Shown piece after piece: positions 1 to 9,407 of a stretch of 64,000 nt of DNA. Origin of the DNA: Pseudomonas weihenstephanensis (GTDB lineage Bacteria; Pseudomonadota; Gammaproteobacteria; Pseudomonadales; Pseudomonadaceae); NCBI RefSeq assembly GCF_001043055.1, contig NZ_JYLF01000010.1, positions 90,468 to 154,467 on the forward strand, read 5' to 3'. Position 1 is the stretch's first letter, and every line of letters starts with the position of its first letter. The position numbers and the translations under genes were made by a program. The notes under the pieces are model-generated. The model made no database searches. It had not been told where the DNA came from and saw nothing but the letters and a program-made list of their open reading frames with translations.

Positions 1-1880
1 ACTCGTGTGTTTCGGTTCTGGAAAACGGCAAGGCTAAAGTCATTGAAAACGCTGAAGGCGCGCGTACTACGCCGTCGATCATTGCGTACGCCAACGATGG
101 CGAAATTCTGGTTGGCCAGTCGGCCAAGCGTCAGGCAGTGACCAATCCGCATAACACCCTGTACGCGGTGAAGCGTCTGATCGGTCGTCGTTTTGAAGAA
201 GAAGTAGTACAAAAAGATATTCAGATGGTGCCTTACAAGATCGTCAAGGCAGACAACGGCGATGCTTGGGTTGAAGTGAACGGCCAGAAAATGGCGCCGC
301 CACAAATCTCGGCTGAAATTCTGAAGAAAATGAAGAAGACCGCCGAAGACTACCTCGGCGAGCCAGTGACTGAAGCGGTTATCACCGTTCCGGCCTACTT
401 CAACGACAGCCAGCGTCAGGCAACCAAAGATGCCGGCCGTATTGCAGGTCTGGACGTTAAGCGCATCATCAACGAACCAACCGCAGCAGCTCTGGCCTAC
501 GGTATGGACAAAGCGCGCGGCGACCACACTGTCATCGTTTATGACTTGGGTGGCGGTACGTTCGACGTGTCGGTCATTGAAATTGCCGAAGTGGATGGCG
601 AGCACCAGTTTGAAGTGCTGGCGACCAACGGTGACACGTTCCTGGGTGGTGAAGACTTTGACATCCGTCTGATTGACTACCTGGTTGACGAGTTCAAGAA
701 AGAAAGCGGCATGAACCTTAAGGGTGACCCGCTGGCGATGCAGCGTCTGAAAGAAGCGGCTGAAAAAGCCAAGATCGAACTGTCTTCCAGCCAGTCGACT
801 GATGTGAATCTGCCGTACATCACTGCCGATGCCACGGGTCCTAAACACTTGAACGTGAAGATTTCTCGCGCCAAGTTGGAATCGCTGGTTGAAGACCTGG
901 TTCAGCGCACTATCGAACCTTGCCGTATCGCGTTGAAAGATGCGGGTATCGATGTGTCGAAAATCAACGACGTGATTTTGGTCGGTGGTCAGACACGTAT
1001 GCCGCTGGTTCAGAAGCTGGTAACTGAGTTCTTCGGTAAAGAAGCACGTAAAGACGTGAACCCGGACGAAGCAGTTGCCATGGGTGCTGCTATCCAGGGC
1101 GCAGTATTGGCGGGTGATGTTAAAGACGTTCTGTTGTTGGACGTTAGCCCGCTGACTCTGGGTATTGAAACCATGGGCGGTGTAATGACTGCTCTGATCG
1201 AGAAAAACACCACGATTCCTACCAAGAAATCGCAAGTGTTCTCGACTGCTGACGACAACCAGGGCGCTGTGACTATTCACGTTCTGCAAGGTGAGCGTAA
1301 GCAAGCTGCTCAGAACAAATCGTTGGGCAAGTTCGACCTGGCTGACATTCCACCTGCTCCACGTGGTGTGCCACAGATCGAAGTGACCTTCGATATTGAT
1401 GCCAACGGCATCTTGAATGTAAGTGCAAAAGACAAGGCGACTGGCAAGTCCCAGTCCATCGTGATCAAGGCTAACTCGGGTCTGTCCGAGGAAGAAATTG
1501 CTCAGATGGTACGTGACGCTGAAGTCAACGCCGAGGAAGACCGTAAGTTCGAAGAGCTGGCGGCTGCACGTAACCAGGGCGACGCACTGGTTCACTCGAC
1601 CCGCAAAATGGTTGCTGATGCAGGCGACAAAGTAACCGAGGAAGAGAAGGTCGCAATCGAAGCTGCAGTAGTTGCTCTTGAAGCTGCTGTTAAAGGCGAC
1701 GATAAAGCGGCTATCGAAGCCAAGGTTGAAGAGCTGTCCAAAGTGTCTGCTCCGGTTGCTCAGAAGATGTACGCCGAGCAAGCGAACCCGGCAGATGCGC
1801 AAGCTCAGTCAGCTGATTCGGCTGAAAAAGCAGACGACGTTGTTGATGCTGAGTTCGAAGAAGTAAAAGACAACAAGTAA
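1..1880 (+). CDS. dnaK: Chaperone protein DnaK (Hsp70), 5' end cut by window
   Basis: ATP-driven Hsp70 chaperone that works with DnaJ and GrpE on unfolded cytoplasmic proteins. The reading frame is open from base 3 (first full codon Ser of the NSCV segment), so about 13 N-terminal residues lie upstream of the window; 625 residues are visible, giving about 638 in all, the normal DnaK length. Seen: phosphate-2 loop DLGGGTFDVS, the adenosine loop VGGQTRMP, the interdomain linker LLLDVSPLTLGIE, the substrate-binding domain, and the acidic C-terminal end DAEFEEVKD typical of proteobacterial DnaK. The internal ATG at 138 is not the real start, because conserved Hsp70 sequence precedes it. dnaJ follows on the same strand after 320 bases. 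Confidence 0.98.
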   Translation, partial: SCVSVLENGKAKVIENAEGARTTPSIIAYANDGEILVGQSAKRQAVTNPHNTLYAVKRLIGRRFEEEVVQKDIQMVPYKIVKADNGDAWVEVNGQKMAPPQISAEILKKMKKTAEDYLGEPVTEAVITVPAYFNDSQRQATKDAGRIAGLDVKRIINEPTAAALAYGMDKARGDHTVIVYDLGGGTFDVSVIEIAEVDGEHQFEVLATNGDTFLGGEDFDIRLIDYLVDEFKKESGMNLKGDPLAMQRLKEAAEKAKIELSSSQSTDVNLPYITADATGPKHLNVKISRAKLESLVEDLVQRTIEPCRIALKDAGIDVSKINDVILVGGQTRMPLVQKLVTEFFGKEARKDVNPDEAVAMGAAIQGAVLAGDVKDVLLLDVSPLTLGIETMGGVMTALIEKNTTIPTKKSQVFSTADDNQGAVTIHVLQGERKQAAQNKSLGKFDLADIPPAPRGVPQIEVTFDIDANGILNVSAKDKATGKSQSIVIKANSGLSEEEIAQMVRDAEVNAEEDRKFEELAAARNQGDALVHSTRKMVADAGDKVTEEEKVAIEAAVVALEAAVKGDDKAAIEAKVEELSKVSAPVAQKMYAEQANPADAQAQSADSAEKADDVVDAEFEEVKDNK

Positions 1881-2200
1881 TCAGCTTGTTTGTCGCCCGG
1901 TTGACCGTGTTTAAGCGGTGACTGGTAGGATGTCGCCGCGCGGGAGCTAGCTCCCGCGTTGGCGTGTCTGGAGTAGAGGAATTTTTACAGCATGCGACAA
2001 GGTCGGGTGCTGGCGGTCCGGGTCGAAAATTTCTAACTTTTTGGCTTTGAGTTACCGCTCCTGTCGGCCAAAGCATTGGCTGTTAAACAGAAACCAAAAT
2101 CGTTGAAAAGACGTGAGTCGAGACTGATCTCCATCGGGCTTGGCGGGTTTGGTGAGGCTCGGGAGGGTTTTGCCGAACGTCCTTGAGAGTGCACAGAATT
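1881..2200. other. dnaK-dnaJ intergenic region with a perfect palindrome
   Basis: A 320-base gap with no convincing gene. It holds a perfect 20-bp palindrome at 1939-1958 (CGCGGGAGCTAGCTCCCGCG), able to form an 8-bp GC-rich stem on a 4-base loop. No T-run follows it, so it is not a standard intrinsic terminator. It could stabilise the dnaK 3' end or be a short repeat unit. No clear heat-shock promoter was recognised before dnaJ. Confidence 0.5.
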
Positions 2201-3325
2201 ATGGCAAAGCGCGACTATTACGAAATTTTGGGTGTTGAACGCACCACAACTGAAGTTGAACTCAAGAAAGCGTATCGCCGCCTGGCGATGAAGCATCACC
2301 CGGATCGCAATCCGGATGACAAAGCATCTGAAGAGCTCTTCAAAGAAGCCAATGAAGCGTATGAAGTCCTGTCGGACTCCAGTAAGCGTGCGGCCTACGA
2401 TCAATACGGTCATGCCGGTGTTGATCCACAAATGGGCGGCGGCGGTGCTGGTTTTGGCGGTCAGAACTTCTCCGATATTTTCGGTGATGTGTTCAGTGAT
2501 TTCTTTGGCGGTGGTCGTGGCGGCTCCCGGGGCGGTGCGCAGCGTGGTAGCGATTTGCGCTATACGCTGGAGCTTGACCTGGAAGAAGCTGTGCGCGGTA
2601 CCACGGTCAATATCCGCGTTCCGACACAGGTCAATTGCAAGCCCTGCGATGGCTCGGGTGCGAAAAAAGGCTCTTCGCCTGTGACCTGTCCTACGTGCGG
2701 TGGTATCGGCCAGGTACGCATGCAGCAAGGTTTCTTTGCTGTGCAGCAGACCTGCCCGCGCTGTCATGGTCAGGGCAAAATAATTTCCGACCCGTGTGAC
2801 AGCTGTCAGGGCGCAGGTCGGGTCGAAGAATACAAAACCCTGTCCGTGAAAGTGCCCGCTGGTGTGGATACGGGCGATCGTATTCGTCTTTCCGGAGAAG
2901 GTGAGGCAGGCATTCAGGGTGGGCCGACTGGCGACCTGTATGTCGTGATTGATGTTCGTGAGCACGCGATTTTCCAGCGCGACGGTAAGCACCTGTTCTG
3001 CGAAGTGCCTATCAATTTTGCAGAGGCAGCCTTGGGTGCTGAGCTTGAAGTGCCGACGCTTGATGGTCGCGTGAAGTTGAAAATCCCGGAAGGCACGCAA
3101 ACCGGCAAGCAGTTCCGCCTGCGAGGCAAGGGTGTGGCTCCAGTGCGGGGTGGCGGTGCGGGCGACTTGATGTGCCGTGTTGTCATTGAAACGCCGGTCA
3201 AGCTGAGCCGTCGTCAGCGTGAGCTGATGGAGGAGTTTCGTTCGACACTGGAAGGCGATAGCAGTCATTCGCCGAATGCCACGGGCTGGTTTGAAGGCGT
3301 GAAGCGCTTCTTCGGCGATTTGTAA
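2201..3325 (+). CDS. dnaJ: Chaperone protein DnaJ (Hsp40)
   Basis: Co-chaperone that delivers unfolded substrates to DnaK and stimulates its ATPase. 374 residues, the usual length. Domains in order: J domain (1-70) with the HPD motif at 33-35, a Gly/Phe-rich linker (about 75-115), and a zinc-binding region with four CxxCxGxG repeats (CKPCDGSG, CPTCGGIG, CPRCHGQG, CDSCQGAG, about 145-205), then the C-terminal substrate-binding domains. The ATG at 2201 (MAKRDYYE) is chosen because DnaJ proteins begin there; a longer reading from 2183 adds only non-conserved residues. The ribosome binding site is weak. dapB starts 10 bases downstream. Confidence 0.97.
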   Translation: MAKRDYYEILGVERTTTEVELKKAYRRLAMKHHPDRNPDDKASEELFKEANEAYEVLSDSSKRAAYDQYGHAGVDPQMGGGGAGFGGQNFSDIFGDVFSDFFGGGRGGSRGGAQRGSDLRYTLELDLEEAVRGTTVNIRVPTQVNCKPCDGSGAKKGSSPVTCPTCGGIGQVRMQQGFFAVQQTCPRCHGQGKIISDPCDSCQGAGRVEEYKTLSVKVPAGVDTGDRIRLSGEGEAGIQGGPTGDLYVVIDVREHAIFQRDGKHLFCEVPINFAEAALGAELEVPTLDGRVKLKIPEGTQTGKQFRLRGKGVAPVRGGGAGDLMCRVVIETPVKLSRRQRELMEEFRSTLEGDSSHSPNATGWFEGVKRFFGDL

Positions 3326-3335
3326 GGAGCAGGGC

Positions 3336-4142
3336 ATGCGACGTATAGCTGTGATGGGCGCTGCCGGGCGCATGGGCAAGACGCTGGTCGATGCGGTGCA
3401 GCAGCGCTCGCCGCTGGGAGGTCTCACGGCGGCGATTGTCCGTCCAGGTAGCACGTTGGTGGGGGCTGATGCTGGTGAGTTGGCGTCTCTGGGGCGCATC
3501 GGTGTGCCGTTGTCCTCTAATCTGGAGGCAGTGATTGATGAGTTCGATGTGTTGATCGATTTCACGCTTCCAGAAGTGATGTTGAAAAATCTGGAGATCT
3601 GCCGCAAGTCGGGTAAGGCCATGGTTATTGGTACTACCGGATTGTCTCAGCCTCAAAAGCATCTGTTGTTTGAGGCGGGCAATGAGATCCCGATTGTGTT
3701 TGCCGCCAATTTCAGTGTTGGCGTCAATCTATCGCTCAAGCTGCTGGATATGGCAGCTCGTGTGATGGGAGATGATGCGGACATTGAAATCATCGAGGCG
3801 CATCACCGCCATAAAATCGACGCGCCCTCGGGCACTGCGCTGCGCATGGGAGAGGTCATCGCCGATGCGTTGGGGCGCGACCTGGATAAGGTCGCAGTCT
3901 ATGGTCGTGAAGGTCACACGGGCGCTCGTGAGCGTGAAACCATTGGCTTCGCCACTGTTCGCGGCGGTGATGTGGTCGGAGATCACACCGTGCTGTTCGC
4001 TACTGAGGGGGAGCGGTTGGAAATTACCCACAAGGCTTCCAGTCGAATGACCTTCGCCAAAGGCGCTGTTCGCGCAGCGTTGTGGTTGGAGGGGCGTGAG
4101 CCTGGCCTCTACGACATGCAGGATGTGCTCGACCTGCGTTGA
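3336..4142 (+). CDS. dapB: 4-hydroxy-tetrahydrodipicolinate reductase
   Basis: Reduces hydroxy-tetrahydrodipicolinate with NAD(P)H in the lysine/diaminopimelate pathway, which also supplies peptidoglycan. 268 residues, normal size. The N-terminal Rossmann motif GAAGRMGK (residues 8-15) and the DapB signature EAHHRHKIDAPSGTA with the catalytic His-His and Lys are present. It lies just after dnaJ, so read-through from the chaperone genes is likely. A strong intrinsic terminator follows at 4154-4190. Confidence 0.97.
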   Translation: MRRIAVMGAAGRMGKTLVDAVQQRSPLGGLTAAIVRPGSTLVGADAGELASLGRIGVPLSSNLEAVIDEFDVLIDFTLPEVMLKNLEICRKSGKAMVIGTTGLSQPQKHLLFEAGNEIPIVFAANFSVGVNLSLKLLDMAARVMGDDADIEIIEAHHRHKIDAPSGTALRMGEVIADALGRDLDKVAVYGREGHTGARERETIGFATVRGGDVVGDHTVLFATEGERLEITHKASSRMTFAKGAVRAALWLEGREPGLYDMQDVLDLR

Positions 4143-4153
4143 GTTGACTCTGT

Positions 4154-4190
4154 AAAATCCGGCTGTTGGTACGCCACGAGCCGGATTTTT
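4154..4190 (+). terminator. Intrinsic terminator after dapB
   Basis: Perfect stem AAAATCCGGCT / AGCCGGATTTT with a 14-base loop and a T-run, 11 bases after the dapB stop. It should separate dnaJ-dapB from the carAB leader. Confidence 0.85.
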
Positions 4191-4313
4191 AACCGCTACG
4201 CGATGTTCTGTCGCATTCCTCTGCCTTTTAGGCTCTTTTAGCGGTAGACCAAAAAAGCCTTTTTCTGTAAGCTACAGCTTTAGTGTGTCCACTAAAAGCG
4301 CGCAGATAATTCG

Positions 4314-4406
4314 ATGAAGAAGCGGGGTGACGTGTCCATACGTCACTCCGCTTTTTTACAACCTGCGATCGCCCTTTCAGGCTTTATTTACGGGAGGTCT
4401 TCTTGA
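4314..4406 (+). CDS. Putative 30-codon leader ORF overlapping the carA start
   Basis: An ATG at 4314 opens a 30-codon frame (begins MKKRGDVS, ends IYGRSS) whose TGA at 4404-4406 overlaps the TTG start codon of carA at 4403. The frame runs straight through the terminator-like hairpin at 4321-4352. No good ribosome binding site precedes the ATG, so translation is uncertain. If translated, ribosomes on it would disrupt the hairpin and end on the carA start, which suggests attenuation or translational coupling. This is inference from layout only. Confidence 0.35.
   Translation: MKKRGDVSIRHSAFLQPAIALSGFIYGRSS
4321..4357 (+). terminator. Terminator-like hairpin (possible attenuator) in the carA leader
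   Basis: Stem AGCGGGGTGACG / CGTCACTCCGCT is 12 bp with a single G-U pair and an 8-base loop, followed directly by TTTTT. It sits about 45 bases before the carA TTG start, downstream of the dapB terminator, so its natural target is the carAB transcript itself. Confidence 0.7.
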
Positions 4407-5539
4407 CTAAGCAAGCCATACTCGCCCTCGCTGATGGCAGCATTTTTCGCGGCGAAGCCATTGGAGCCGACGGTCAAACCGTTGGTGAGGTGGTGTTTAA
4501 CACCGCAATGACTGGCTACCAGGAGATCCTGACGGATCCTTCCTATGCTCAGCAAATCGTGACCCTGACTTACCCGCATGTTGGCAATACCGGTACTACG
4601 CCGGAAGACGCCGAGTCTGATCGTGTTTGGTCCGCAGGTCTGGTAATTCGTGATCTGCCGCTGGTTGCCAGTAACTGGCGCAACACGATGTCGCTGGCCG
4701 ACTATCTGAAAGCCAACAATGTAGTGGCGATCGCCGGTATCGACACGCGCCGCCTGACGCGCATCCTGCGTGAAAAAGGCGCGCAGAACGGTTGCATCAT
4801 GGCCGGCGATAACATCTCTGACGAAGCTGCAATTGCCGCCGCACGCGGCTTCCCTGGCCTGAAAGGCATGGATCTGGCGAAAGTCGTCAGCACTGAAAAA
4901 GCCTACGAGTGGCGCTCCAGCGTCTGGAACCTCGCTACTGACAGTCACCCGACTATCGAGGCCAGCGAACTCCCTTACCACGTTGTTGCCTACGACTACG
5001 GCGTAAAGTGGAACATTCTGCGCATGCTGGTTGAGCGCGGTTGCCGCGTGACCGTAGTGCCAGCACAGACCCCAGCCAGCGATGTGCTGGCACTCAATCC
5101 GGATGGCGTGTTCCTGTCCAATGGCCCAGGTGATCCTGAGCCTTGCGACTACGCAATCACTGCCATCAAGGAAGTGCTCAACACCGAGATCCCTGTGTTC
5201 GGTATCTGCTTGGGTCACCAGTTGCTGGCTCTGGCCTCTGGTGCCAAGACGGTGAAAATGGGTCATGGTCACCACGGTGCCAATCACCCGGTTCAGGACC
5301 TGGACACTGGCGTGGTAATGATTACCAGCCAGAACCACGGTTTTGCGGTAGACGAAGCGAGCTTGCCGGCCAACGTGCGCGCCATTCACAAGTCGCTGTT
5401 TGACGGTACGTTGCAAGGCATCGAACTGACCGACAAGAGCGCTTTTAGCTTCCAGGGTCACCCTGAAGCAAGCCCTGGCCCGAACGACGTAGCGCCGCTG
5501 TTCGATCGCTTCATCAATGAGATGGCCAAGCGCCGCTGA
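4403..5539 (+). CDS. carA: Carbamoyl-phosphate synthase small subunit (glutaminase)
   Basis: Hydrolyses glutamine and passes ammonia to CarB to make carbamoyl phosphate for arginine and pyrimidine synthesis. 378 residues. The C-terminal class I glutamine amidotransferase domain shows the nucleophile in GICLGHQLLALA (Cys269) and the His-Glu pair in FQGHPEASPGP. The start is TTG, supported by a strong Shine-Dalgarno GGGAGG five bases upstream and by homology beginning at that codon (TKQAILALADGS). Expression is probably controlled in the leader (hairpin and small ORF at 4314-4406). carB follows after 112 bases. Confidence 0.96.
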   Translation: MTKQAILALADGSIFRGEAIGADGQTVGEVVFNTAMTGYQEILTDPSYAQQIVTLTYPHVGNTGTTPEDAESDRVWSAGLVIRDLPLVASNWRNTMSLADYLKANNVVAIAGIDTRRLTRILREKGAQNGCIMAGDNISDEAAIAAARGFPGLKGMDLAKVVSTEKAYEWRSSVWNLATDSHPTIEASELPYHVVAYDYGVKWNILRMLVERGCRVTVVPAQTPASDVLALNPDGVFLSNGPGDPEPCDYAITAIKEVLNTEIPVFGICLGHQLLALASGAKTVKMGHGHHGANHPVQDLDTGVVMITSQNHGFAVDEASLPANVRAIHKSLFDGTLQGIELTDKSAFSFQGHPEASPGPNDVAPLFDRFINEMAKRR

Positions 5540-5651
5540 TCGGTTTCCTGCCGTAACGCCTTGTGGCGGTCCCGATTCCGGTGACCCCCGGGCGCTTCAG
5601 GAACCTGATTGACAGCTTGCCGACTGACCTGCGGATTTGAGTGACAAACCC

Positions 5652-8600
5652 ATGCCAAAACGTACAGACATAAAAAGCATCCTGATTCTCGGCGCTGGCC
5701 CGATTGTGATCGGCCAGGCGTGCGAATTCGACTACTCCGGCGCCCAGGCCTGTAAAGCCCTGCGTGAAGAGGGTTACCGCGTCATTCTGGTGAACTCCAA
5801 CCCGGCCACCATCATGACCGACCCGGACATGGCCGACGCGACGTATATCGAGCCGATCAAGTGGCAGACTGTTGCCAAGATCATCGAAAAAGAGCGCCCG
5901 GACGCCCTGTTGCCAACCATGGGTGGCCAGACTGCACTGAACTGCGCGCTGGACCTCGAGCGCGAAGGCGTTCTGGAGAAGTTCGGCGTAGAGATGATCG
6001 GCGCCAATGCCGACACCATCGACAAAGCCGAAGACCGTTCGCGCTTCGACAAGGCCATGAAGTCCATCGGCCTGGACTGCCCGCGTTCCGGTATTGCCCA
6101 CACAATGGAAGAGGCCAATGCGGTCCTCGAGCGTCTGGGGTTCCCGTGCATCATCCGTCCGTCCTTCACGATGGGCGGTACGGGTGGTGGTATCGCTTAC
6201 AACCGTGAAGAGTTCGAAGAAATCTGTACGCGTGGTCTGGATCTGTCGCCTACCAAAGAGCTGCTGATCGACGAGTCCCTGATCGGCTGGAAAGAGTACG
6301 AGATGGAGGTGGTCCGCGATAAGAAGGACAACTGCATCATCGTGTGCTCAATCGAAAACTTCGACCCGATGGGTGTGCACACCGGTGACTCGATCACCGT
6401 TGCTCCGGCACAAACCCTGACGGACAAGGAATACCAGATCATGCGTAACGCCTCCTTGGCGGTACTGCGTGAGATTGGCGTTGAAACCGGCGGCTCCAAC
6501 GTTCAGTTCGGCATCTGCCCGGACACCGGTCGCATGGTCGTGATCGAGATGAACCCGCGCGTTTCTCGCTCTTCGGCGCTGGCATCGAAAGCGACCGGCT
6601 TCCCGATTGCCCGCATCGCTGCCAAATTGGCCATCGGCTACACCCTGGATGAACTGCAAAACGAAATCACGGGCGGCGCAACGCCTGCGTCCTTCGAGCC
6701 GTCCATCGATTATGTTGTAACCAAGTTGCCGCGCTTTGCGTTTGAAAAATTCGCCAAGGCTGACGCGCGTTTGACCACGCAGATGAAATCTGTGGGTGAA
6801 GTCATGGCTATTGGCCGGACTTTCCAGGAATCCCTGCAAAAAGCCCTTCGTGGTCTGGAAGTGGGTGTCAGCGGTCTTGATCCCAAGCTGGACCTGAGCA
6901 ACCCGGAAAGCATGGCCGTGCTCAAGCGCGAGCTGACAGTGCCGGGCGCAGAGCGTATCTGGTACGTAGCTGACGCGTTCCGCGCCGGCATGACCGTTGA
7001 AGATATCTTCGGCATGAATATGATTGACCCTTGGTTCCTGGTACAGATCGAAGATCTGATCAAGGACGAAGAAAAAATCAAAACCATGGCCCTGTCCTCG
7101 ATCAATCGCGACGCCATGTACCGCTTTAAGCGCAAAGGCTTCTCCGATGCACGCCTGGCCGTATTGCTGGGCGTGACCGAGAAGAACTTGCGCCGCCACC
7201 GTCACAAGCTCGAAGTGTTCCCGGTCTACAAGCGCGTTGACACCTGCGCGGCCGAGTTCGCGACAGACACGGCCTACATGTACTCCACCTACGAGGAAGA
7301 GTGCGAAGCCAACCCTTCGGATCGTGACAAGATCATGATTCTGGGTGGTGGCCCGAACCGTATCGGCCAGGGTATCGAGTTCGACTATTGCTGCGTTCAC
7401 GCGGCTCTGGCGCTGCGTGCCGACGGTTACGAGACCATCATGGTCAACTGCAACCCGGAAACCGTTTCCACCGACTACGACACTTCGGATCGCTTGTACT
7501 TCGAATCCGTGACCCTGGAAGACGTGTTGGAAATCGTGCGTGTCGAGAAGCCAAAAGGCGTCATCGTTCAGTACGGCGGCCAGACCCCGCTGAAACTGGC
7601 GCGCGCTCTGGAAGAAGCGGGTGTGCCGATTATCGGTACCAGCCCTGACGCTATTGACCGTGCAGAAGACCGTGAGCGCTTCCAGCAGATGGTTGAGCGC
7701 CTGAACCTGCGTCAGCCGCCTAACGCCACGGTGCGCAGCGAAGACGAAGCTATTCGTGCTGCTGGCAAGATCGGTTACCCGCTGGTTGTTCGACCTTCCT
7801 ACGTGTTGGGCGGTCGTGCGATGGAAATCGTCTACGAAGAAGAAGAGCTCAAGCGCTATCTGCGTGACGCGGTGAAAGTGTCCAACGATAGCCCTGTGTT
7901 GCTCGATCACTTCCTTAACTGCGCCATCGAAATGGACGTGGATGCTGTCTGCGACGGCACTGATGTGGTGATCGGCGCGATCATGCAGCACATTGAGCAG
8001 GCAGGTGTTCACTCGGGTGACTCCGCGTGCTCGCTGCCGCCGTACTCGCTGCCGCTGCACATCCAGGACGAGATGCGCGAGCAGGTCAAGAAGATGGCGC
8101 TGGAATTGGGTGTTGTTGGCCTCATGAACGTGCAGTTGGCCTTGCAGGGCGAAGACATCTACGTCATCGAGGTGAACCCTCGTGCTTCGCGTACTGTTCC
8201 TTTCGTGTCCAAATGCATCGGCGTTTCCCTGGCAATGATCGCTGCACGCGTCATGGCCGGTAAAACCCTGAAGGAAATTGGTTTCACTAAAGAGATCATT
8301 CCTAACTTCTACAGCGTGAAAGAGGCGGTGTTCCCGTTCGCCAAATTCCCGGGTGTCGATCCGATCCTTGGCCCTGAGATGAAGTCCACTGGTGAAGTGA
8401 TGGGTGTGGGCGATACCTTCGGCGAAGCGTTTGCCAAGGCCCAGATGGGTGCAAGCGAAGTATTGCCAACGGGCGGTACGGCATTCATCAGCGTGCGTGA
8501 CGATGACAAGCCTCTCGTGGCTGGCGTTGCGCGCGATCTGATTGACCTGGGCTTTGAGATCGTTTCTACGGTTGGCACTGCCAAGTTCATCGAGGCAGCG

Positions 8601-8873
8601 GGTTTGAAAGTGCGCCGCGTGAACAAAGTGACCGAAGGTCGTCCTCACGTTGTCGATATGATCAAGAATGACGAGGTCACTCTGATCATCAACACGACTG
8701 AAGGTCGCCAGTCGATTGCTGACTCTTACTCCATTCGTCGTAACGCTTTGCAGCATAAGATTTACTGCACCACGACCATTGCTGCTGGCGAAGCAATCTG
8801 CGAAGCGCTTAAATTCGGTCCTGAAAAAACCGTACGTCGTTTGCAGGATCTACACGCAGGATTGAAGGCATGA
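5652..8873 (+). CDS. carB: Carbamoyl-phosphate synthase large subunit
   Basis: Makes carbamoyl phosphate from bicarbonate, ATP and CarA-derived ammonia. 1073 residues, exactly the family length, with two homologous ATP-grasp halves: GAGPIVIGQACEFDYSG near the N-terminus and its repeat GGGPNRIGQGIEFDYCC near residue 560, plus the C-terminal MGS-like allosteric domain (about 935-1073). The ATG at 5652 (MPKRTDIKS) is preferred to a TTG at 5637, which only adds five residues. The stop overlaps the greA start in an ATGA arrangement, so greA is translationally coupled. Confidence 0.97.
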   Translation: MPKRTDIKSILILGAGPIVIGQACEFDYSGAQACKALREEGYRVILVNSNPATIMTDPDMADATYIEPIKWQTVAKIIEKERPDALLPTMGGQTALNCALDLEREGVLEKFGVEMIGANADTIDKAEDRSRFDKAMKSIGLDCPRSGIAHTMEEANAVLERLGFPCIIRPSFTMGGTGGGIAYNREEFEEICTRGLDLSPTKELLIDESLIGWKEYEMEVVRDKKDNCIIVCSIENFDPMGVHTGDSITVAPAQTLTDKEYQIMRNASLAVLREIGVETGGSNVQFGICPDTGRMVVIEMNPRVSRSSALASKATGFPIARIAAKLAIGYTLDELQNEITGGATPASFEPSIDYVVTKLPRFAFEKFAKADARLTTQMKSVGEVMAIGRTFQESLQKALRGLEVGVSGLDPKLDLSNPESMAVLKRELTVPGAERIWYVADAFRAGMTVEDIFGMNMIDPWFLVQIEDLIKDEEKIKTMALSSINRDAMYRFKRKGFSDARLAVLLGVTEKNLRRHRHKLEVFPVYKRVDTCAAEFATDTAYMYSTYEEECEANPSDRDKIMILGGGPNRIGQGIEFDYCCVHAALALRADGYETIMVNCNPETVSTDYDTSDRLYFESVTLEDVLEIVRVEKPKGVIVQYGGQTPLKLARALEEAGVPIIGTSPDAIDRAEDRERFQQMVERLNLRQPPNATVRSEDEAIRAAGKIGYPLVVRPSYVLGGRAMEIVYEEEELKRYLRDAVKVSNDSPVLLDHFLNCAIEMDVDAVCDGTDVVIGAIMQHIEQAGVHSGDSACSLPPYSLPLHIQDEMREQVKKMALELGVVGLMNVQLALQGEDIYVIEVNPRASRTVPFVSKCIGVSLAMIAARVMAGKTLKEIGFTKEIIPNFYSVKEAVFPFAKFPGVDPILGPEMKSTGEVMGVGDTFGEAFAKAQMGASEVLPTGGTAFISVRDDDKPLVAGVARDLIDLGFEIVSTVGTAKFIEAAGLKVRRVNKVTEGRPHVVDMIKNDEVTLIINTTEGRQSIADSYSIRRNALQHKIYCTTTIAAGEAICEALKFGPEKTVRRLQDLHAGLKA

Positions 8874-9346
8874 CCAAGTACCCAATGACAGTCCAGGGTG
8901 CAAAAGCCCTGGAAGAAGAGCACGCACACCTGACCAAGGTTGTCCGACCAAAGTTGAGCCAGGATATCGGCACAGCGCGTGAGCTGGGCGACCTTAAGGA
9001 AAACGCTGAATACCATGCAGCCCGTGAGCAGCAAGGTATGGTTGAAGCGCGTATCCGTGACATCGAAGGTCGCATGCAGAATGCCGTGATCATCGATGTA
9101 ACAACGATTCCTCATACCGGAAAAGTTATTTTCGGTACGACGGTCGAGATCGCCAACGTTGAAACTGACGAAAGCGTTACCTATCAGATCGTTGGCGAAG
9201 ATGAAGCGGACTTCAAACTCGGAAAAATCTCAGTGGGTTCGCCCCTGGCTCGTGCCTTGATTGCCAAGGAAGAGGGTGATGTCGTGGCGGTGAAAACGCC
9301 GGGCGGCGTCATTGAGTACGAAATTGTTAAAGTCAGTCACATCTGA
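8870..9346 (+). CDS. greA: Transcription elongation factor GreA
   Basis: Rescues backtracked RNA polymerase by stimulating cleavage of the nascent RNA. 158 residues, standard size: N-terminal coiled coil (about 1-75) containing the acidic tip segment GDLKENAEYHAAREQQ, then the FKBP-like C-terminal domain. Its ATG overlaps the carB stop (ATGA), so it belongs to the carAB transcript. A GC-rich terminator follows immediately. Confidence 0.97.
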   Translation: MTKYPMTVQGAKALEEEHAHLTKVVRPKLSQDIGTARELGDLKENAEYHAAREQQGMVEARIRDIEGRMQNAVIIDVTTIPHTGKVIFGTTVEIANVETDESVTYQIVGEDEADFKLGKISVGSPLARALIAKEEGDVVAVKTPGGVIEYEIVKVSHI

Positions 9347-9351
9347 GTGAA

Positions 9352-9383
9352 CGCGCCCGCTTCGTGCGGGCGCGCTGCTTTTT
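9352..9383 (+). terminator. Intrinsic terminator after greA
   Basis: Stem CGCGCCCGC / GCGGGCGCG with loop TTCGT, followed by CTGCTTTTT. It closes the carA-carB-greA transcription unit. Confidence 0.85.
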
Positions 9384-9407
9384 GCCGCTGACCCGGCTAG
9401 ATCGAGT

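Noticed and set aside
2033..3622. 529-codon open frame opposite dnaJ and the start of dapB
   Set aside because: Spans two real genes on the other strand and shows no recognisable domain.
4210..4222. TGTCGC upstream of carA as an ArgR half-site
   Set aside because: A single hexamer without the expected AA spacing or a second half; too weak to call, though ArgR control of carAB is known in P. aeruginosa.
6348..8756. 802-codon open frame on the strand opposite carB
   Set aside because: It mirrors a highly biased coding sequence; the translation is His/Arg/Val-rich and matches no family I know, with no ribosome binding site. It is a codon-bias shadow.
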